From Hymenobacter sp. 5317J-9 (GTDB lineage: Bacteria > Bacteroidota > Bacteroidia > Cytophagales > Hymenobacteraceae): a DNA stretch of 64,000 bases. Of this stretch, positions 15,070 through 24,642 are shown piece by piece (position 1 is the stretch's first letter; each line of letters begins with the position of its first letter). The position numbers were made by a program, and so were the translations under genes. The stretch spans positions 3,534,001 to 3,598,000 of the forward strand of contig NZ_CP095050.1 in assembly GCF_022921075.1 (NCBI RefSeq). Reading direction: 5' to 3'. The notes beneath the pieces are model-generated. The model did not search any database. It worked only from the letters and a program-made list of their open reading frames with translations, and was not told the origin of the DNA.

Positions 15070-15843
15070 ATGAACCCCGACGAACAGCAGGCCCGCATCG
15101 AGCTCCGCGCCTGGCAGCTGCGCATGCAGCGCAAGCCTTCCTTCCTCAACAATTTTGCCCGGCGCGTGCAGGTGCGCATCAATGCCCTGCTGCCCGAAAA
15201 GGTGCACCAGGCCATCACCGCCGCCATCAAGCAGATGGTGCGCGGGGTGTTGTTTGGCTCACAGCACACCACCAGCCGCCCCTTGGCCGAGGCCACCTTC
15301 GCCACGCGCGAGGCCGAGGCGCGGGTCCGCATCCGCGACTACCGCACCATGGCCACCGCCGAAGGCGCCGTGACCGGCGCGGGCGGCTTCTTGCTGGGCC
15401 TGGCCGATTTCCCGCTGCTCATCGGCCTCAAAATCAAGCTGCTGTTCGACATCGCCGCCCTCTACGGCTACGACGTGAAGGAATTTCCCGAGCGCCTCTA
15501 CCTGCTGCACATCTTCCAGCTGGCCTTCAGCAGCCAGCACACCCGCAACGCCACCTACCGCCGCCTCGCCACCTGGGACGAGTACCGCCACACCCTGCCC
15601 GCCGACGTGCACGCCTTCGACTGGCGCACCTTTCAGCAGGAATACCGCGACTACATCGACCTCGCCAAAATGGCCCAGCTGGTGCCCGTCATCGGCGCGG
15701 CGGTGGGCGCCGTGGCCAACTACAAGCTCATCGAGCAGCTCGGCGACACGGCCATGAACTGCTACCGCCTGCGCCACTTCGCCGCAGCCGCTGATGCACA
15801 GCTGCCCTCGCCAGCCACCGAAATTTCGCCCCCGCTCGTTTAG
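15070..15843 (+). CDS. EcsC family protein
   Basis: A 257-residue protein of the EcsC family. The conserved centre is recognisable: AEGAVTGAGGFLLGLADFPLLIGLKIKLL (given here in part as GAGGFLLGLADFP, about residues 102-114), then YGYDVKEFPERLYLL, and near the end MAQLVPVIGAAVGAVANYKLI. Gly/Ala-rich helices suggest contact with membranes. The family is named after Bacillus EcsC, whose role is unclear. The start codon follows TACATTTCGCCC directly, so the 5' leader may be missing or very short. It converges on the hydrolase gene at 15875. Confidence 0.85.
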   Translation: MNPDEQQARIELRAWQLRMQRKPSFLNNFARRVQVRINALLPEKVHQAITAAIKQMVRGVLFGSQHTTSRPLAEATFATREAEARVRIRDYRTMATAEGAVTGAGGFLLGLADFPLLIGLKIKLLFDIAALYGYDVKEFPERLYLLHIFQLAFSSQHTRNATYRRLATWDEYRHTLPADVHAFDWRTFQQEYRDYIDLAKMAQLVPVIGAAVGAVANYKLIEQLGDTAMNCYRLRHFAAAADAQLPSPATEISPPLV

Positions 15844-15874
15844 CCAGCTCCACCGCTGGCTCTTTGGCGTTGGG

Positions 15875-16699
15875 CTAGCGCGCCGGCGGCGACACGACTT
15901 TGGCTCGAAAAAACTCGTCCACTTTGCGATTGAACTCGTCGGCGTGCTCTTGCAGGGTGGCGTGGCCGCTGTTGGGAATTATCCAGAGCCAAGCGCGGGG
16001 CAGGTGGCGGTAGATGGCCACGGTGTGCTCGGGCACAATGACGTCGCGGTCGCCGGCCACGATGAGGGCCGGCACCCGCACACCTTTCAGCGCCGCGAGC
16101 GGAATGTTGGGCTGAAACACGTCGAGGCAAAATACCTTCCAGTCGTTCTTCCGCTTAGGGTCCGTGAATTTCATGTTTTTATTCTCATGGTAGCCGCGCT
16201 GCTGCTGGCGCCACAAGCTGGGCATGAGCGCAGTAGAGTCGGGCCAAAGATTGGCGCCGGTGGCCACCAGCCGCTTCACCTTCTTGGGGTGGCGCATGGC
16301 CAGCACCAGCGCGTTGATGCCGCCGTCGCTCCACCCTACCACGTAGGCCGAGTCGAGGCGCATGCTGGTGAGCAGGCCCGCAAAGTCGTCGGCCATCATC
16401 TCGAAGCTCAGCGAGTCGCCAGCGTCCACGGACTTGCCGTGGGCGCGGCTGTCCACGGCAATGACGCGGTAGCGCTGGGCCAGGTAGGGAATGTTCTTGG
16501 CAAAGGCCGAGATGTTGTCGCCGTTGCCGTGAATGAGGAGCAGCGGCGGGCCCTGGCCGTAGGTTTCGTAGTACAGCTTCACGCCGCGCACCAGCTGGTA
16601 GTGCCCGGCCGCGGGGTTGCGGCCGTAGGGGACGGCGGGCTGGGCGGTGGCCAGCAGGTGGCAAAGCAAAAAGCCAAACGCAAGCAGGCAGGCTTTCAT
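15875..16699 (-). CDS. Exported alpha/beta hydrolase
   Basis: A 274-residue protein with a signal peptide (1-20, ending LATAQ), so periplasmic or outer-membrane associated. It has an alpha/beta-hydrolase fold: oxyanion motif LLIHGNGDN (about 54-62), nucleophile elbow VGWSDGGIN with Ser near 121, the acid Asp in VAGDRDVIVPE and the catalytic His in PNSGHATLQEH. All triad parts are visible, so it should be an active esterase, lactonase or similar; substrate unknown. The start at 16699 gives the signal peptide directly. It lies 23 bases after the SUMF1-type lipoprotein gene in the same direction, so the two may form one operon. Confidence 0.88.
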   Translation of the reverse strand: MKACLLAFGFLLCHLLATAQPAVPYGRNPAAGHYQLVRGVKLYYETYGQGPPLLLIHGNGDNISAFAKNIPYLAQRYRVIAVDSRAHGKSVDAGDSLSFEMMADDFAGLLTSMRLDSAYVVGWSDGGINALVLAMRHPKKVKRLVATGANLWPDSTALMPSLWRQQQRGYHENKNMKFTDPKRKNDWKVFCLDVFQPNIPLAALKGVRVPALIVAGDRDVIVPEHTVAIYRHLPRAWLWIIPNSGHATLQEHADEFNRKVDEFFRAKVVSPPAR

Positions 16700-16722
16700 C
16701 GCTGAGTACTTAATCATGGCCG

Positions 16723-17820
16723 TTACTTATGATGCTGCATGGTGCAAACCGTCCGAAAGCCTACTGTGGCCGATGGGCCGCTGTAGTGCCCCCGCGCTTT
16801 GATGGTGCAGCCTGCCAGGTCGTCGCGGTAGCTGCCGCCTTTGGCAATGCCTTGCTCCTCCACCATTTCCGCGGCATTGCCCAGCATTTGGTAGAGTCCG
16901 AAATCATTGGCCGGCCCCTGGTACACATATCCCGGCGAAGCCAGGCGCAGGAAATAGGGCTCCGCCTGTGCGTGGTTAATCCAGGAGCGCACGGGGTGCT
17001 GTTTGTTGTAAGCCGCAATGTCGGCTTTGATTTGCGCCACGGGCGTGGAAACGGCTGCCCGCTTCTGCAGATACGCGGCCGCTCCCTCGGCTACCTGCAC
17101 CGGCAGTTGGGTGCAGGTGGTGCCATAAGGCTGCCCGCTGCGTACTTCGGCGGCCTCCTCCCATTCCGCCTCGGTTGGCAGGCGGTATTCGACGATGAGG
17201 TCAGACACTTGCTTGTCGCTGGTGCGGGCCAACGCCCTATTGACAACATCCGTGCGCCATTTGCAGAATAGCTTGGCCTGCTCGTAGCTGATGCCCACCA
17301 CAGGGTAATAGGCATAGAAAGGGCTGGTGTAATAATCCTTGACCGGCAAGGCCGCCGCAGTCGGCAGAATAGTAGCCAGAATATCAGCCGAGGACGAGTC
17401 GGCCGGAAAGGCATCGGCCACGAACAGGCGCCAGTCCAGGTTCGTGATTTCGGCTTCGTCGATGGCCAGCCCGCTTGCCGAAAACACGATGACGCCCGGC
17501 GCAATCGGCCCACTCACCGCCTTGCTCAGGTCCGGCACGCGAAACGTGTCGCGGCACAGTTTCAGGCCAGAGGTGAATTTGACAACTTTGTAATCGTAGA
17601 AAGGCGCCGGGTTCGGCGTCGGCTGGCCTTCTATCGAGATTACCTCCGCATTGCCCAGTTGCTTCGGCGGCGTCTCGGTCACATAGCTGGCGGGCCACAG
17701 CGGAATTGCCGTGCTGGCACTGTAGTAACCGGGCCGCAGGCTGCTTGGCAGGCGCGCTCCACATCCCGAAAGCTGCAGAACCCCAACCAGAATCGATACG
17801 GAAAGGAATAGCTGTTTCAT
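16723..17820 (-). CDS. Lipoprotein with SUMF1/FGE-type domain (GldJ/GldK-like)
   Basis: A 365-residue lipoprotein: the signal ends in the lipobox QLSGC (Cys near residue 20). The rest has marks of the formylglycine-generating-enzyme-like (SUMF1) fold: ITNLDWRLFVAD, YYPVVGISYEQAKLFCKWR, YRLPTEAEWEEAAEV and a C-terminal GLYQMLGNAAEMVEE followed by KGGSYRD and VGFRTVC. Gliding lipoproteins GldJ and GldK share this architecture, but the overall sequence is not clearly either one, so I call only the domain. The copper-binding cysteines of true FGE are not apparent. The start at 17820 is set by the lipoprotein signal. The aconitase terminator lies just upstream. Confidence 0.8.
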   Translation of the reverse strand: MKQLFLSVSILVGVLQLSGCGARLPSSLRPGYYSASTAIPLWPASYVTETPPKQLGNAEVISIEGQPTPNPAPFYDYKVVKFTSGLKLCRDTFRVPDLSKAVSGPIAPGVIVFSASGLAIDEAEITNLDWRLFVADAFPADSSSADILATILPTAAALPVKDYYTSPFYAYYPVVGISYEQAKLFCKWRTDVVNRALARTSDKQVSDLIVEYRLPTEAEWEEAAEVRSGQPYGTTCTQLPVQVAEGAAAYLQKRAAVSTPVAQIKADIAAYNKQHPVRSWINHAQAEPYFLRLASPGYVYQGPANDFGLYQMLGNAAEMVEEQGIAKGGSYRDDLAGCTIKARGHYSGPSATVGFRTVCTMQHHK

Positions 17821-17852
17821 GGTGCGCAAAGCTCCACAAATTCAGCACATCA

Positions 17853-17883
17853 CAAAACAGCCGCCCCGGTTTCCCGAGGCGGC
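17853..17883 (-). terminator. Intrinsic terminator of aconitase
   Basis: On the minus strand GCCGCCTCGG pairs with CCGGGGCGGC around a GAAA loop (17860-17883), followed by TGTTTTG. It stands about 32 bases after the acn stop. Confidence 0.75.
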
Positions 17884-17914
17884 CGTTGTTACCTAAGCGG
17901 CTGGCTGACGGTAA

Positions 17915-20194
17915 TTACACCGTCTGGCCGGCTTCGCGCATGCGAATCAGGTTCAGAGCCGAGCCGGCCTTAAACCACTCAATTTGGCCCTCGTTGTAGG
18001 TGTGGTTGAGGGTGATGAGGTCGGTATCGCCGTCGGCGTGGTGCAGGCGGGCCTGCAGGGGCTGGCCTTCGCGGAAGGTGGTCAGGCCGAGGATGTCGAT
18101 GGTGTCGCCTTCCTCAATCAGGTCGTAGTCGGCCTTGTTGGCGAAGGTGAGGCCGAGCATGCCCTGCTTCTTCAGGTTGGTTTCGTGGATGCGGGCGAAG
18201 CTCTTCACAATCACGGCGCGCACGCCAAGGTGGCGGGGCTCCATGGCGGCGTGCTCGCGCGAGGAGCCTTCGCCGTAGTTCTCATCGCCAATCACCACGG
18301 TGCCGATGCCCATGCTCTTGTAGGAGCGGGCCGACTGCGGCACGGTCATGTAGTCGTCGCCCTGCACGGCGAAGTTGCGCACCTTGTTGGCCTCGCCGTT
18401 GAAGGCATTGGTGGCCCCGATGAGCATGTTGTTGGAGATGTTGTCCAAGTGGCCGCGGTATTTCAACCAGGGGCCGGCCATCGAAATGTGGTCGGTGGTG
18501 CACTTGCCTTGGGCCTTGATGAGCAGGCGCAGGCCTTTCAGGTCCACGCCCTCCCAGGGCTTGAAAGGCTCGAGCAGTTCGAGGCGGTCGGAGCTGGGGC
18601 TCACCAGCACCTGCACGCCGCTGCCATCGGCGGCGGGCGCCTGGAAGCCGGCGTCCTGCACGGCGAAGCCTTGCGGGGGCATTTCCACGCCGCGGGGCTC
18701 GTCGAGCTTCACGGGGCCGTTGGCGCCCTGCAGGGTGTCGGTAAGGGGGTTGAAAGTCAAATCACCGGCGATGGCGAAGGCCGTCACGATTTCGGGCGAG
18801 GCCACGAAGGCGTGGGTGTTGGGGTTGCCGTCGTTGCGCTTGGCGAAGTTGCGGTTGAAGCTCGTGATGATGGAGTTCTTGCGCTTGGGGTCGTCGGTGT
18901 GGCGGGCCCACTGGCCGATGCACGGGCCGCAGGCGTTGGCCAGCACCACACCGCCCATCTGCGAGAACGTGTCGAGGAGGCCGTCGCGGGCCACGGTGTA
19001 GCGCACCAGCTCCGAGCCGGGCGTGATGGTGAACTCGGCGTTTACGGTCAGGCCCTTCTCCACGGCCTGCGCGGCAATGCTGGCGGCGCGGGTGATGTCC
19101 TCGTACGAGGAGTTGGTGCACGAGCCGATGAGGCCCACTTCCAGCTTGGCGGGCCAGTTGTGCTCCTTCACGGCAGCGGCAAACTGCGAGATGGGCCAGG
19201 CGGCGTCCGGCGTGAACGGGCCGTTCACGTAGGGCTCCAGCGTGTTCAGGTCGATTTCGATGAGCTGGTCGAAGTACTTCTCGGGCTGGGTGTACACCTC
19301 GTCGTCGGCGCGCAGGTGCTGGCGCACGGCGGCGGCGGCTTCGGCAATCTCGGCACGGCCGGTGCCGCGCAGGTAGTCGCCCATCTTCTCGTCGTAGGCA
19401 AACACCGACGTGGTGGCGCCAATCTCAGCGCCCATGTTGCAGATGGTGCCTTTGCCGGTGGCCGAGAGGCTTTCGGCGCCCTCGCCGAAGTACTCCACGA
19501 TGGCGCCGGTGCCGCCCTTCACGGTCAGGATGCCGGCCACGCGCAGAATCACGTCTTTGGCCGAGGTCCAGCCGTTCATCTTGCCGGTCAGCTTCACGCC
19601 GATGACTTTCGGGAACTTCAATTCCCAGGCCATGCCGGCCATTACGTCCACGGCGTCGGCACCGCCCACGCCGATGGCCACCATGCCCAGGCCGCCCGCG
19701 TTGGGGGTGTGCGAGTCGGTGCCAATCATCATGCCGCCGGGGAAGGCGTAGTTTTCGAGCACCACTTGGTGGATGATGCCGGCGCCGGGCTTCCAGAAAC
19801 CGATGCCGTATTTGTTGGAAACCGAGGCCAGGAAGTCGTACACTTCCTTGTTTTCGGCGTTGGCTTCGGCCAGGTCGGCCGTGGCGCCGTCTTTGGCCTG
19901 GATGAGGTGGTCGCAGTGCACGGTGGAGGGCACGGCGGCCGTGGTCTTACCGGCCTGCATGAACTGGAGCAGGGCCATCTGGGCGGTGGCGTCCTGCATG
20001 GCCACGCGGTCGGGGGCGAAATCGACGTAGGAAACGCCGCGCTCGTAAGCCTGCTTTACTTCGCCACCGTAGAGGTGAGCGTAGAGGATTTTCTCGGTAA
20101 GGGTGAGGGGGCGCGCCACGGCGGCGCGGGCTGCCTCAATGCGAGAACCCATGCCGGCGTACACCGCGCGAATCATTTCCAGGTCGAAAGCCAT
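17915..20194 (-). CDS. acn: Aconitate hydratase
   Basis: A 759-residue aconitase of the mitochondrial-type branch, which turns citrate into isocitrate in the TCA cycle. Cluster ligands are visible in [14 protein letters not shown] and in [11 protein letters not shown], whose two cysteines complete the [4Fe-4S] site. Further family marks are [11 protein letters not shown] (near 150) and, in the swivel domain, [10 protein letters not shown] with the catalytic Ser. The start at 20194 matches the family N-terminus ([18 protein letters not shown]); in-frame codons further up are not coding-like and run into the divergent promoter. Transcription probably starts from the TACATTTG box at 20223-20230. 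A terminator follows at 17853-17883, so it is monocistronic. Confidence 0.97.
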   Translation of the reverse strand: MAFDLEMIRAVYAGMGSRIEAARAAVARPLTLTEKILYAHLYGGEVKQAYERGVSYVDFAPDRVAMQDATAQMALLQFMQAGKTTAAVPSTVHCDHLIQAKDGATADLAEANAENKEVYDFLASVSNKYGIGFWKPGAGIIHQVVLENYAFPGGMMIGTDSHTPNAGGLGMVAIGVGGADAVDVMAGMAWELKFPKVIGVKLTGKMNGWTSAKDVILRVAGILTVKGGTGAIVEYFGEGAESLSATGKGTICNMGAEIGATTSVFAYDEKMGDYLRGTGRAEIAEAAAAVRQHLRADDEVYTQPEKYFDQLIEIDLNTLEPYVNGPFTPDAAWPISQFAAAVKEHNWPAKLEVGLIGSCTNSSYEDITRAASIAAQAVEKGLTVNAEFTITPGSELVRYTVARDGLLDTFSQMGGVVLANACGPCIGQWARHTDDPKRKNSIITSFNRNFAKRNDGNPNTHAFVASPEIVTAFAIAGDLTFNPLTDTLQGANGPVKLDEPRGVEMPPQGFAVQDAGFQAPAADGSGVQVLVSPSSDRLELLEPFKPWEGVDLKGLRLLIKAQGKCTTDHISMAGPWLKYRGHLDNISNNMLIGATNAFNGEANKVRNFAVQGDDYMTVPQSARSYKSMGIGTVVIGDENYGEGSSREHAAMEPRHLGVRAVIVKSFARIHETNLKKQGMLGLTFANKADYDLIEEGDTIDILGLTTFREGQPLQARLHHADGDTDLITLNHTYNEGQIEWFKAGSALNLIRMREAGQTV

Positions 20195-20222
20195 AGGATA
20201 CTTAGGTAAAAGAGTGGTGGTG

Positions 20223-20230
20223 CAAATGTA
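20223..20230 (-). promoter_or_regulatory. Promoter box of acn
   Basis: Read on the minus strand, TACATTTG matches the Bacteroidota -7 consensus. It lies 29 bases upstream of the acn start codon in the 231-base divergent region shared with the TlpA-like gene. Confidence 0.55.
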
Positions 20231-20425
20231 GTACCCGCACGAAGTAGGACCTAGCCCCAACGCGGGGTTGCCCCGTTTGAAGGAGTAAACGTCGGTTTGG
20301 TAGGTGACGTTCGGGTGAGTTTTTGGAGCGGAGGCGCAACGGGCCGTTCCGAAGCGGCCGCCACCGACGCAACCTAAGCGGGCAGGGCGCGGTTGTGTAG
20401 CTTCCGTTTGCATTTTTGCCCCATC

Positions 20426-21745
20426 ATGAAATCAACCTCTCTTTCCCTGCTGGCTGCGGCCGCACTGGGCCTCAGCTTCACCGGCTGCTCTTCCGATACT
20501 AAATCCACCTCGTCTGAAGCGGCCGGCGGCGCGGCCCCGGTGCTCACGCCCGGCCCTTGGCGCGGGGCGCTGGCCACCCAGGGCCAGGAAATCCCCTTCT
20601 TATTCGAAGTAAAAACCGAAGCCGGCAAGCCGGTGGTCTACCTTATCAACCAGGGCCTGAACGGCGAGGAGCGTCTGCGCTGCGAGGAAATCACCTCGGC
20701 CGGCGACTCCACCACCATCCGCATGCACGCCTTCGACGCCGCGCTGGTGGTGCGCGCCGATGGCAACAAAAAACTGAAAGGCACTTGGGTGAAGTACGAC
20801 ACCAAAGACCCGTACCGCGTGCCCATGACGGCCACAGCGGGCGCCCAGGAGCTCTTTCCGGCTGCCCAATCGACGGAGAAGGCCGGCAATTTTGCCGGCA
20901 CCTGGCGGGCCACCTTCCACGACGGCGACGACAGCTACCCGGCCACGGGCATTTTTGCCCAGCAGGGCGGCAAGCTGACCGGCACCTTCCTCACCACCAC
21001 CGGCGACTACCGCTACCTCAGCGGCCAGGTGAGCGGGCAGGACTTGCGCCTGAGCACCTTCGACGGCAGCCACGCCTTCCTGTTTACGGCCCACAACGGG
21101 CCGAAGGAGCCCATTGACATCACCAAGGAATACGCGCCCAATACGCTCATCGGCGACTTTTACTCCGGCAAGGCCGGCCACGAAACCTGGAGCGCCGTGC
21201 CCGACCCCAAGGCCAAACTGCCCGATGCCGACACCCTCGCCTACCTCAAAAAGGGCGAAAGCCGGCTGAATTTCAAGTTCCCCAACGTCATCGAAGGCGG
21301 AAGCATCTCCCCCACCGACCCCAAGTACCGCGGCAAAGTGGTGGTGCTGCAAATTCTGGGCTCGTGGTGCCCCAACTGCATGGACGAGACCAACTTCCTG
21401 GCGCCCTGGTACGAGAAGAACAAGCAGCGCGGCGTCGAAATCATCGGTCTGGGCTACGAGCGCAGCGGCGACTACAAGGTATCGGCGGCCAAACTGCGCA
21501 ACATGCGCGAGCGGTTCAAAATCGGGTACGACGTGGCGTTTGCGGGCGTGTCCAACAAGGATTCGGTGGCGCGGTCGCTGCCGCAGCTGGCCAAGTTCCT
21601 GGCCTTCCCCACCACCATTTTCCTGGATAAGAAGGGCAACGTGCGCAAGATTCACACGGGCTTTTCCGGCCCCGGCACGGGCAAATATTATCAGGAAGAA
21701 ATTGCCGGGTTTGAGCAGACGGTGGATAAGCTGCTAAAGGAGTAG
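20426..21745 (+). CDS. TlpA-like thioredoxin-fold lipoprotein
   Basis: A 439-residue lipoprotein: the signal ends in the lipobox SFTGC (Cys near residue 19). The N-terminal half (about 40-260) is beta-rich with the repeated pattern F-x-G-TW ([17 protein letters not shown]), a lipocalin-like or DUF4369-like region. The C-terminal half (about 275-439) is a TlpA/AhpC thioredoxin domain with the redox motif SWCPNCMDE and a cis-Pro in [12 protein letters not shown]. It should act as a thiol-disulfide reductase outside the cytoplasm, for example in cytochrome or disulfide maturation; the substrate is not known. It is divergent from acn and ends in a palindromic element with a T run (21763-21872). 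Confidence 0.88.
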   Translation: MKSTSLSLLAAAALGLSFTGCSSDTKSTSSEAAGGAAPVLTPGPWRGALATQGQEIPFLFEVKTEAGKPVVYLINQGLNGEERLRCEEITSAGDSTTIRMHAFDAALVVRADGNKKLKGTWVKYDTKDPYRVPMTATAGAQELFPAAQSTEKAGNFAGTWRATFHDGDDSYPATGIFAQQGGKLTGTFLTTTGDYRYLSGQVSGQDLRLSTFDGSHAFLFTAHNGPKEPIDITKEYAPNTLIGDFYSGKAGHETWSAVPDPKAKLPDADTLAYLKKGESRLNFKFPNVIEGGSISPTDPKYRGKVVVLQILGSWCPNCMDETNFLAPWYEKNKQRGVEIIGLGYERSGDYKVSAAKLRNMRERFKIGYDVAFAGVSNKDSVARSLPQLAKFLAFPTTIFLDKKGNVRKIHTGFSGPGTGKYYQEEIAGFEQTVDKLLKE

Positions 21746-21762
21746 GAGTTGCCCCCCTGTAT

Positions 21763-21872
21763 AACGGTCATGCTGAGCGGAGTCGAAGCATCTCTACTGC
21801 TGTGACACTCCTTTCATAGGGATTAGTTGCGCGGGAGAGATGCTCCGACTCCGCTCAGCATGACCGTTTTTT
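21763..21872 (+). repeat. Palindromic element, CATGCTGAGCG family, acting as likely terminator
   Basis: The left arm (21763-21795, AACGGTCATGCTGAGCGG and on) and right arm (21836-21868) are inverted copies with a small mismatch near the inner end, around a unique loop of about 40 bases. The right arm is followed by six T, so on the plus strand it could terminate the TlpA-like transcript. Related elements are at 23038, 26210, 45471, 49586 and 51610. Confidence 0.85.
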
Positions 21873-21898
21873 CACCGTGCGCGAGCAGCCCTACGGAC

Positions 21899-21927
21899 TT
21901 GACTTTCAAGTTTTAAATAGCTATATT
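21899..21927 (+). promoter_or_regulatory. Sigma70-like promoter for the universal stress gene
   Basis: TTGACT (21899-21904) and TATATT (21922-21927) are separated by exactly 17 bases, close to the E. coli -35/-10 consensus and unlike the TAnnTTTG boxes used elsewhere here. Transcription would start near 21934, about 70 bases before the ATG. Confidence 0.5.
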
Positions 21928-21999
21928 AGGTAACATTCATCGGGGACAAGCGCTGGCTACGCAGCCGCACAGCCCCGGCGGATGAGACCTAATTTTTTT
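21926..21999 (+). promoter_or_regulatory. Structured leader with nested stems and a T7 run
   Basis: Nested pairings are visible: TTAGGT (21926-21931) with ACCTAA (21987-21992); TCATC (21937-21941) with GATGA (21981-21985); GGGG (21942-21945) with CCCC (21973-21976); and GGCT (21955-21958) with AGCC (21963-21966). Seven T follow at 21993-21999, ending five bases before the start codon at 22005. It could be an attenuator or a stabilising 5' structure. No known riboswitch class is recognised. Confidence 0.5.
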
Positions 22000-22004
22000 C
22001 AGCC

Positions 22005-22916
22005 ATGAAAAACCTGCTGGTGCCCACCGATTTCTCGCCCGAAGCCCACCACGCCTACGAGGTGGCCTTGCAGCTGGCCCGCCACACCGGCGGCTCCGTG
22101 ACGCTGCTCCACGTGCTCGAAGACCTCGACGAAGCCAGCGGCGGCATCAGCACGCTGGGCGGCAGCCTGGGCGGGCCGGGCATCGAGGCCATTTACCCCA
22201 TCAAGCTCATGGAAGCCACCAAGCGCCGCCTGCTGGCGCTGATGGCCGAGGCGGCTCCGCTGGCCGGCAACGTGCCGGTGCGTGAGGTCATCAAAACCGG
22301 GCCCATCGGCGCGGGCATTCTGAAAGCCGTGGAGCGCCACCACATCGACCTGGTGGTGATGGGCGCGCGGGGCCACGGCGCCATGGAGCACTTTTTCGTG
22401 AGCTCGAACACCGAGCGCATGATTCGGCTGGCGCCCTGCCCGGTGCTGTCGGTGAAGCACCGGCAGGTACCGTATGCAGTGCGCACCATGGTGTTTCCGT
22501 CCGATTTTTCGGCCGAAGCCGCGCAGGCCATCGAGCCGCTGCACGAGGCGCTGGCGGCTTTCCCGGAGGCCAAGCTGCACCTGCTGCACGTGCTCGGCGA
22601 CCGCGACGCTTTCGCGGCCCGGCAGCGCATGGAGGCCTTTGCCCAGCTTGCGCAGCTGCCCCCCTGCGAGATGAGCGAGGTGAACGCCAGCCGCACCGCC
22701 ACGGGCATCGAGCAATACGCCGAGCAGGTGAAGGCCGACCTAGTGGTTATTCCCACCCACGCCCGCTCCGGGCTCAGCAGCTTCTTCCACACCAGCATTG
22801 CCGAGGCCGTGGCCACGCACGCCTTCCCGCCGGTGCTCACCTACCACTTCCGCAGCGTGGAGCCCGCCGCTGAGCCTAGCCTCGCCGCCGAATACGCCTA
22901 TCCCATGTTTGTGTAA
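22005..22916 (+). CDS. Tandem-domain universal stress protein
   Basis: A 303-residue cytoplasmic protein made of two Usp domains, about 1-150 and 155-285. Each starts with the family pattern (MKNLLVPTDFSPEAHHAY; MVFPSDFSAEAAQAIEPL). The first has an ATP-loop-like stretch, VVMGARGHGAMEHFFVSS, in which the last Gly of the G-x2-G-x9-G motif is replaced by Ser. The second ends in VVIPTHARSGLSSFFHTS, also degenerate, so nucleotide binding is uncertain. Tandem Usp proteins in Bacteroidota are tied to stress and redox or copper conditions. The start is the ATG just after the structured T-rich leader. A perfect palindromic element follows at 22931. Confidence 0.9.
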   Translation: MKNLLVPTDFSPEAHHAYEVALQLARHTGGSVTLLHVLEDLDEASGGISTLGGSLGGPGIEAIYPIKLMEATKRRLLALMAEAAPLAGNVPVREVIKTGPIGAGILKAVERHHIDLVVMGARGHGAMEHFFVSSNTERMIRLAPCPVLSVKHRQVPYAVRTMVFPSDFSAEAAQAIEPLHEALAAFPEAKLHLLHVLGDRDAFAARQRMEAFAQLAQLPPCEMSEVNASRTATGIEQYAEQVKADLVVIPTHARSGLSSFFHTSIAEAVATHAFPPVLTYHFRSVEPAAEPSLAAEYAYPMFV

Positions 22917-22930
22917 GTTGCTGAATTTAG

Positions 22931-23019
22931 CTGTCATCCTGAGCAAAGCGAAGGACCTTCTCACGCCAGCACAAAAGATGCAAACGTGAGAAGGTCCTTC
23001 GCTTTGCTCAGGATGACAG
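22931..23019. repeat. Palindromic element, TGTCATCCTGAGC family
   Basis: Two perfect 35-base inverted arms (22931-22965 and 22985-23019), beginning CTGTCATCCTGAGCAAAGCG, flank a 19-base loop. A partly decayed relative lies at 42236-42306. Confidence 0.92.
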
Positions 23020-23037
23020 GCGGTTTGATTACTGCTG

Positions 23038-23072
23038 CACGCGAGATGCCTCGACTGCGCTCGGCATGACTA
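23038..23072. repeat. Solo half of a CATGCTGAGCG-type element
   Basis: CACGCGAGATGCCTCGACTG and the following CGCTCGGCATGAC match one arm of the palindromic elements at 45471 and 51610, with a few changes, but no partner arm is present. It lies between the perfect element at 22931 and the P450 stop at 23093. Confidence 0.7.
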
Positions 23073-23092
23073 GTCCACACCGGAGGCCTACG

Positions 23093-24501
23093 TCAGCGCA
23101 GCCGCAGCCGCACCCGGAAATCGCCTTTGGGCCGCAGGGTAACGAGCGGCTGCATAGTCACGGGCGGCTGCCCGTCCACCCATTCCAGCTCGAACAGCCG
23201 CAGCAGCTCCAGCGTCACGAGCTGCATTTCGGTGAGGGCGAATTGCATGCCGATGCACAGGCGCGGCCCGCCCCGAAGGGCACGAAGGCGTTGGCCTGCA
23301 CCGGCCGCGCCTGGCCGGGCGCGAAGCGGCTGGGGCGAAAATGTTCGGGTTCGGGCCAGTACTTGGGGTCGTGGTGCAGGCCGTGGAAGTAAAGCGAAAA
23401 CAACGTGCCTTTCGGAATACGCAGGCCCTGGTACTCGTCGTCGGCCAGGGCCACGCGGTCCACCATCCAGGCGGGCGGGTAGCGGCGCATGGTTTCCTGC
23501 ACGGCATATAGAGCCTGGCCCAGGCGCGGCAGGTCTTCGAAAGCAGGCGTGCGGCCGGCCAGCACGGCCTCGGCCTCGGCGCGGATGGCCACGGCCTCGG
23601 CGGGGTGGTGGGCCAGCAGGTAGCTGAGCCAGGTGAGGGCGTTGGCGCTGGTTTCGTGGCCGGCCACGAGCAGAATGAGGGCCTCGTCGAGTACGCGGTC
23701 GGGCGTCATGGGCTCGCAGGTGTCTTCGTAGCGCACGTCGAGCAGCATTTGCAGCAGGTCGTCGGGCGGGGTGGCGCCGGGCTGGGCGTTGGCCTGCTGG
23801 CGCTGGGCAATGAGGCGGCCTAGCAGGGTGCGCATCTCAGCAGCCAGCGCGTCGTGATACGTGAACCGGCCCCGCAGCTGAAACCAAGGCTTGAGGTAGG
23901 GCTGCCGAATGGAGCGCACAAAAAATGCCTGAATCTCGGTGATGAGACGGGCCAGGCGGTCAAGCTCCGCTTCCGGGAAATTGGTGCTGAACACCGAGCG
24001 CGCGATGATGCGGAAAGTCAGGCGCGTCATCAGCTCGTGCACTTCCACGGTGGTGGCGCCGCCTGCCTGCCGGGCCCGTGCCACCAGCGGGGCAAACGTT
24101 TCAGCCGTGATTTCCTGCATCAGCCCGGTGAGGCCGGCCACGCGCTGCCGATGAAAGCCGGGCTGAATGAGCCGGCGCTGCCGCAGCCAGTCGGGCCCGT
24201 CGTTGGTGAGCAGGCCGTGGCCGATGTAGCGCGAAAAGCCCTGCGTAAACTTCGATTTGGCGTAGTTGCGGTGGTTTTTCTGCAGGATGTGCTGCGTCAG
24301 GCCGGGGTCGCGGGTGAGGATGCTTTTCTCCACGCCGCCGATGTACAGCTCCACGGTGTCGCCGAAGCGCGCCAGCACCGCATCCAGCACGGGCAACGGG
24401 TCTTTGGCCAGGGCAAACGAGCGCAGCAGGGAGCGCCAGCGCGGCACCCGCGGCAGCTGAAACGCGGGAGCGGCGGCTTGTTCGGAGGCTTCCATTGTCA
24501 T
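23093..24501 (-). CDS. Cytochrome P450 with a one-base frameshift in the heme-binding loop
   Basis: A class of heme monooxygenase. Landmarks in order: the I-helix LVAGHETSANAL, the K-helix ETMRRYPP, the PERF-like region FRPSRFAPG and the heme loop. As written, the reading frame shifts at 23265-23266 and stops early at 23215. Adding one base there (GGGCC to GGGCCC on the coding strand) restores PFGAGPRLCIGMQFAL, the exact F-x2-G-x-R-x-C-x-G motif, and the frame then runs on to a TGA at 23095-23093, giving about 469 residues, a normal P450 length. The start at 24501 (MTMEASEQ) has a second Met two codons later. Substrate and redox partner are unknown; no ferredoxin or reductase gene is adjacent. 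The break is probably an assembly error. Confidence 0.88.
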
Positions 24502-24642
24502 GTTTTTGAAGCCCGCAACGCGCCGGCCACTCAAAAATACCACCCGCCAGTGGCCACTTCATACTTTTTCGGTCCGGCCGCGTAAACCTCCACCGGGTTC
24601 CGGCCCACCTCTTTCTTTTCTTTCTCCCAACACCCGTTCTCT

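Noticed and set aside
17984..20209. Very long open frame opposite aconitase (also opposite sdhA at 36062-37951, recQ at 58298-60445 and the subtilase at 3101-5230)
   Set aside because: These mirror strongly biased genes in a GC-rich genome; their composition is Gly/Val/His/Ala-rich with no recognisable domain, and the opposite strand holds a clear conserved enzyme in each case.
21926..21999. Known riboswitch or small RNA such as SRP RNA or 6S RNA upstream of the universal stress gene
   Set aside because: None of the conserved core sequences of those RNAs is present, and the length is too short for 6S. Kept only as an unclassified structured leader.
21763..23072. Insertion-sequence ends or attachment sites formed by the long inverted arms
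   Set aside because: No transposase or integrase lies between or near the arms and the loops are 20-45 bases. They are small non-autonomous palindromic elements.
23605..24585. Plus-strand frames opposite the P450 gene
   Set aside because: They mirror the conserved P450 sequence and have no domain of their own; the minus strand carries the I-helix and K-helix motifs.
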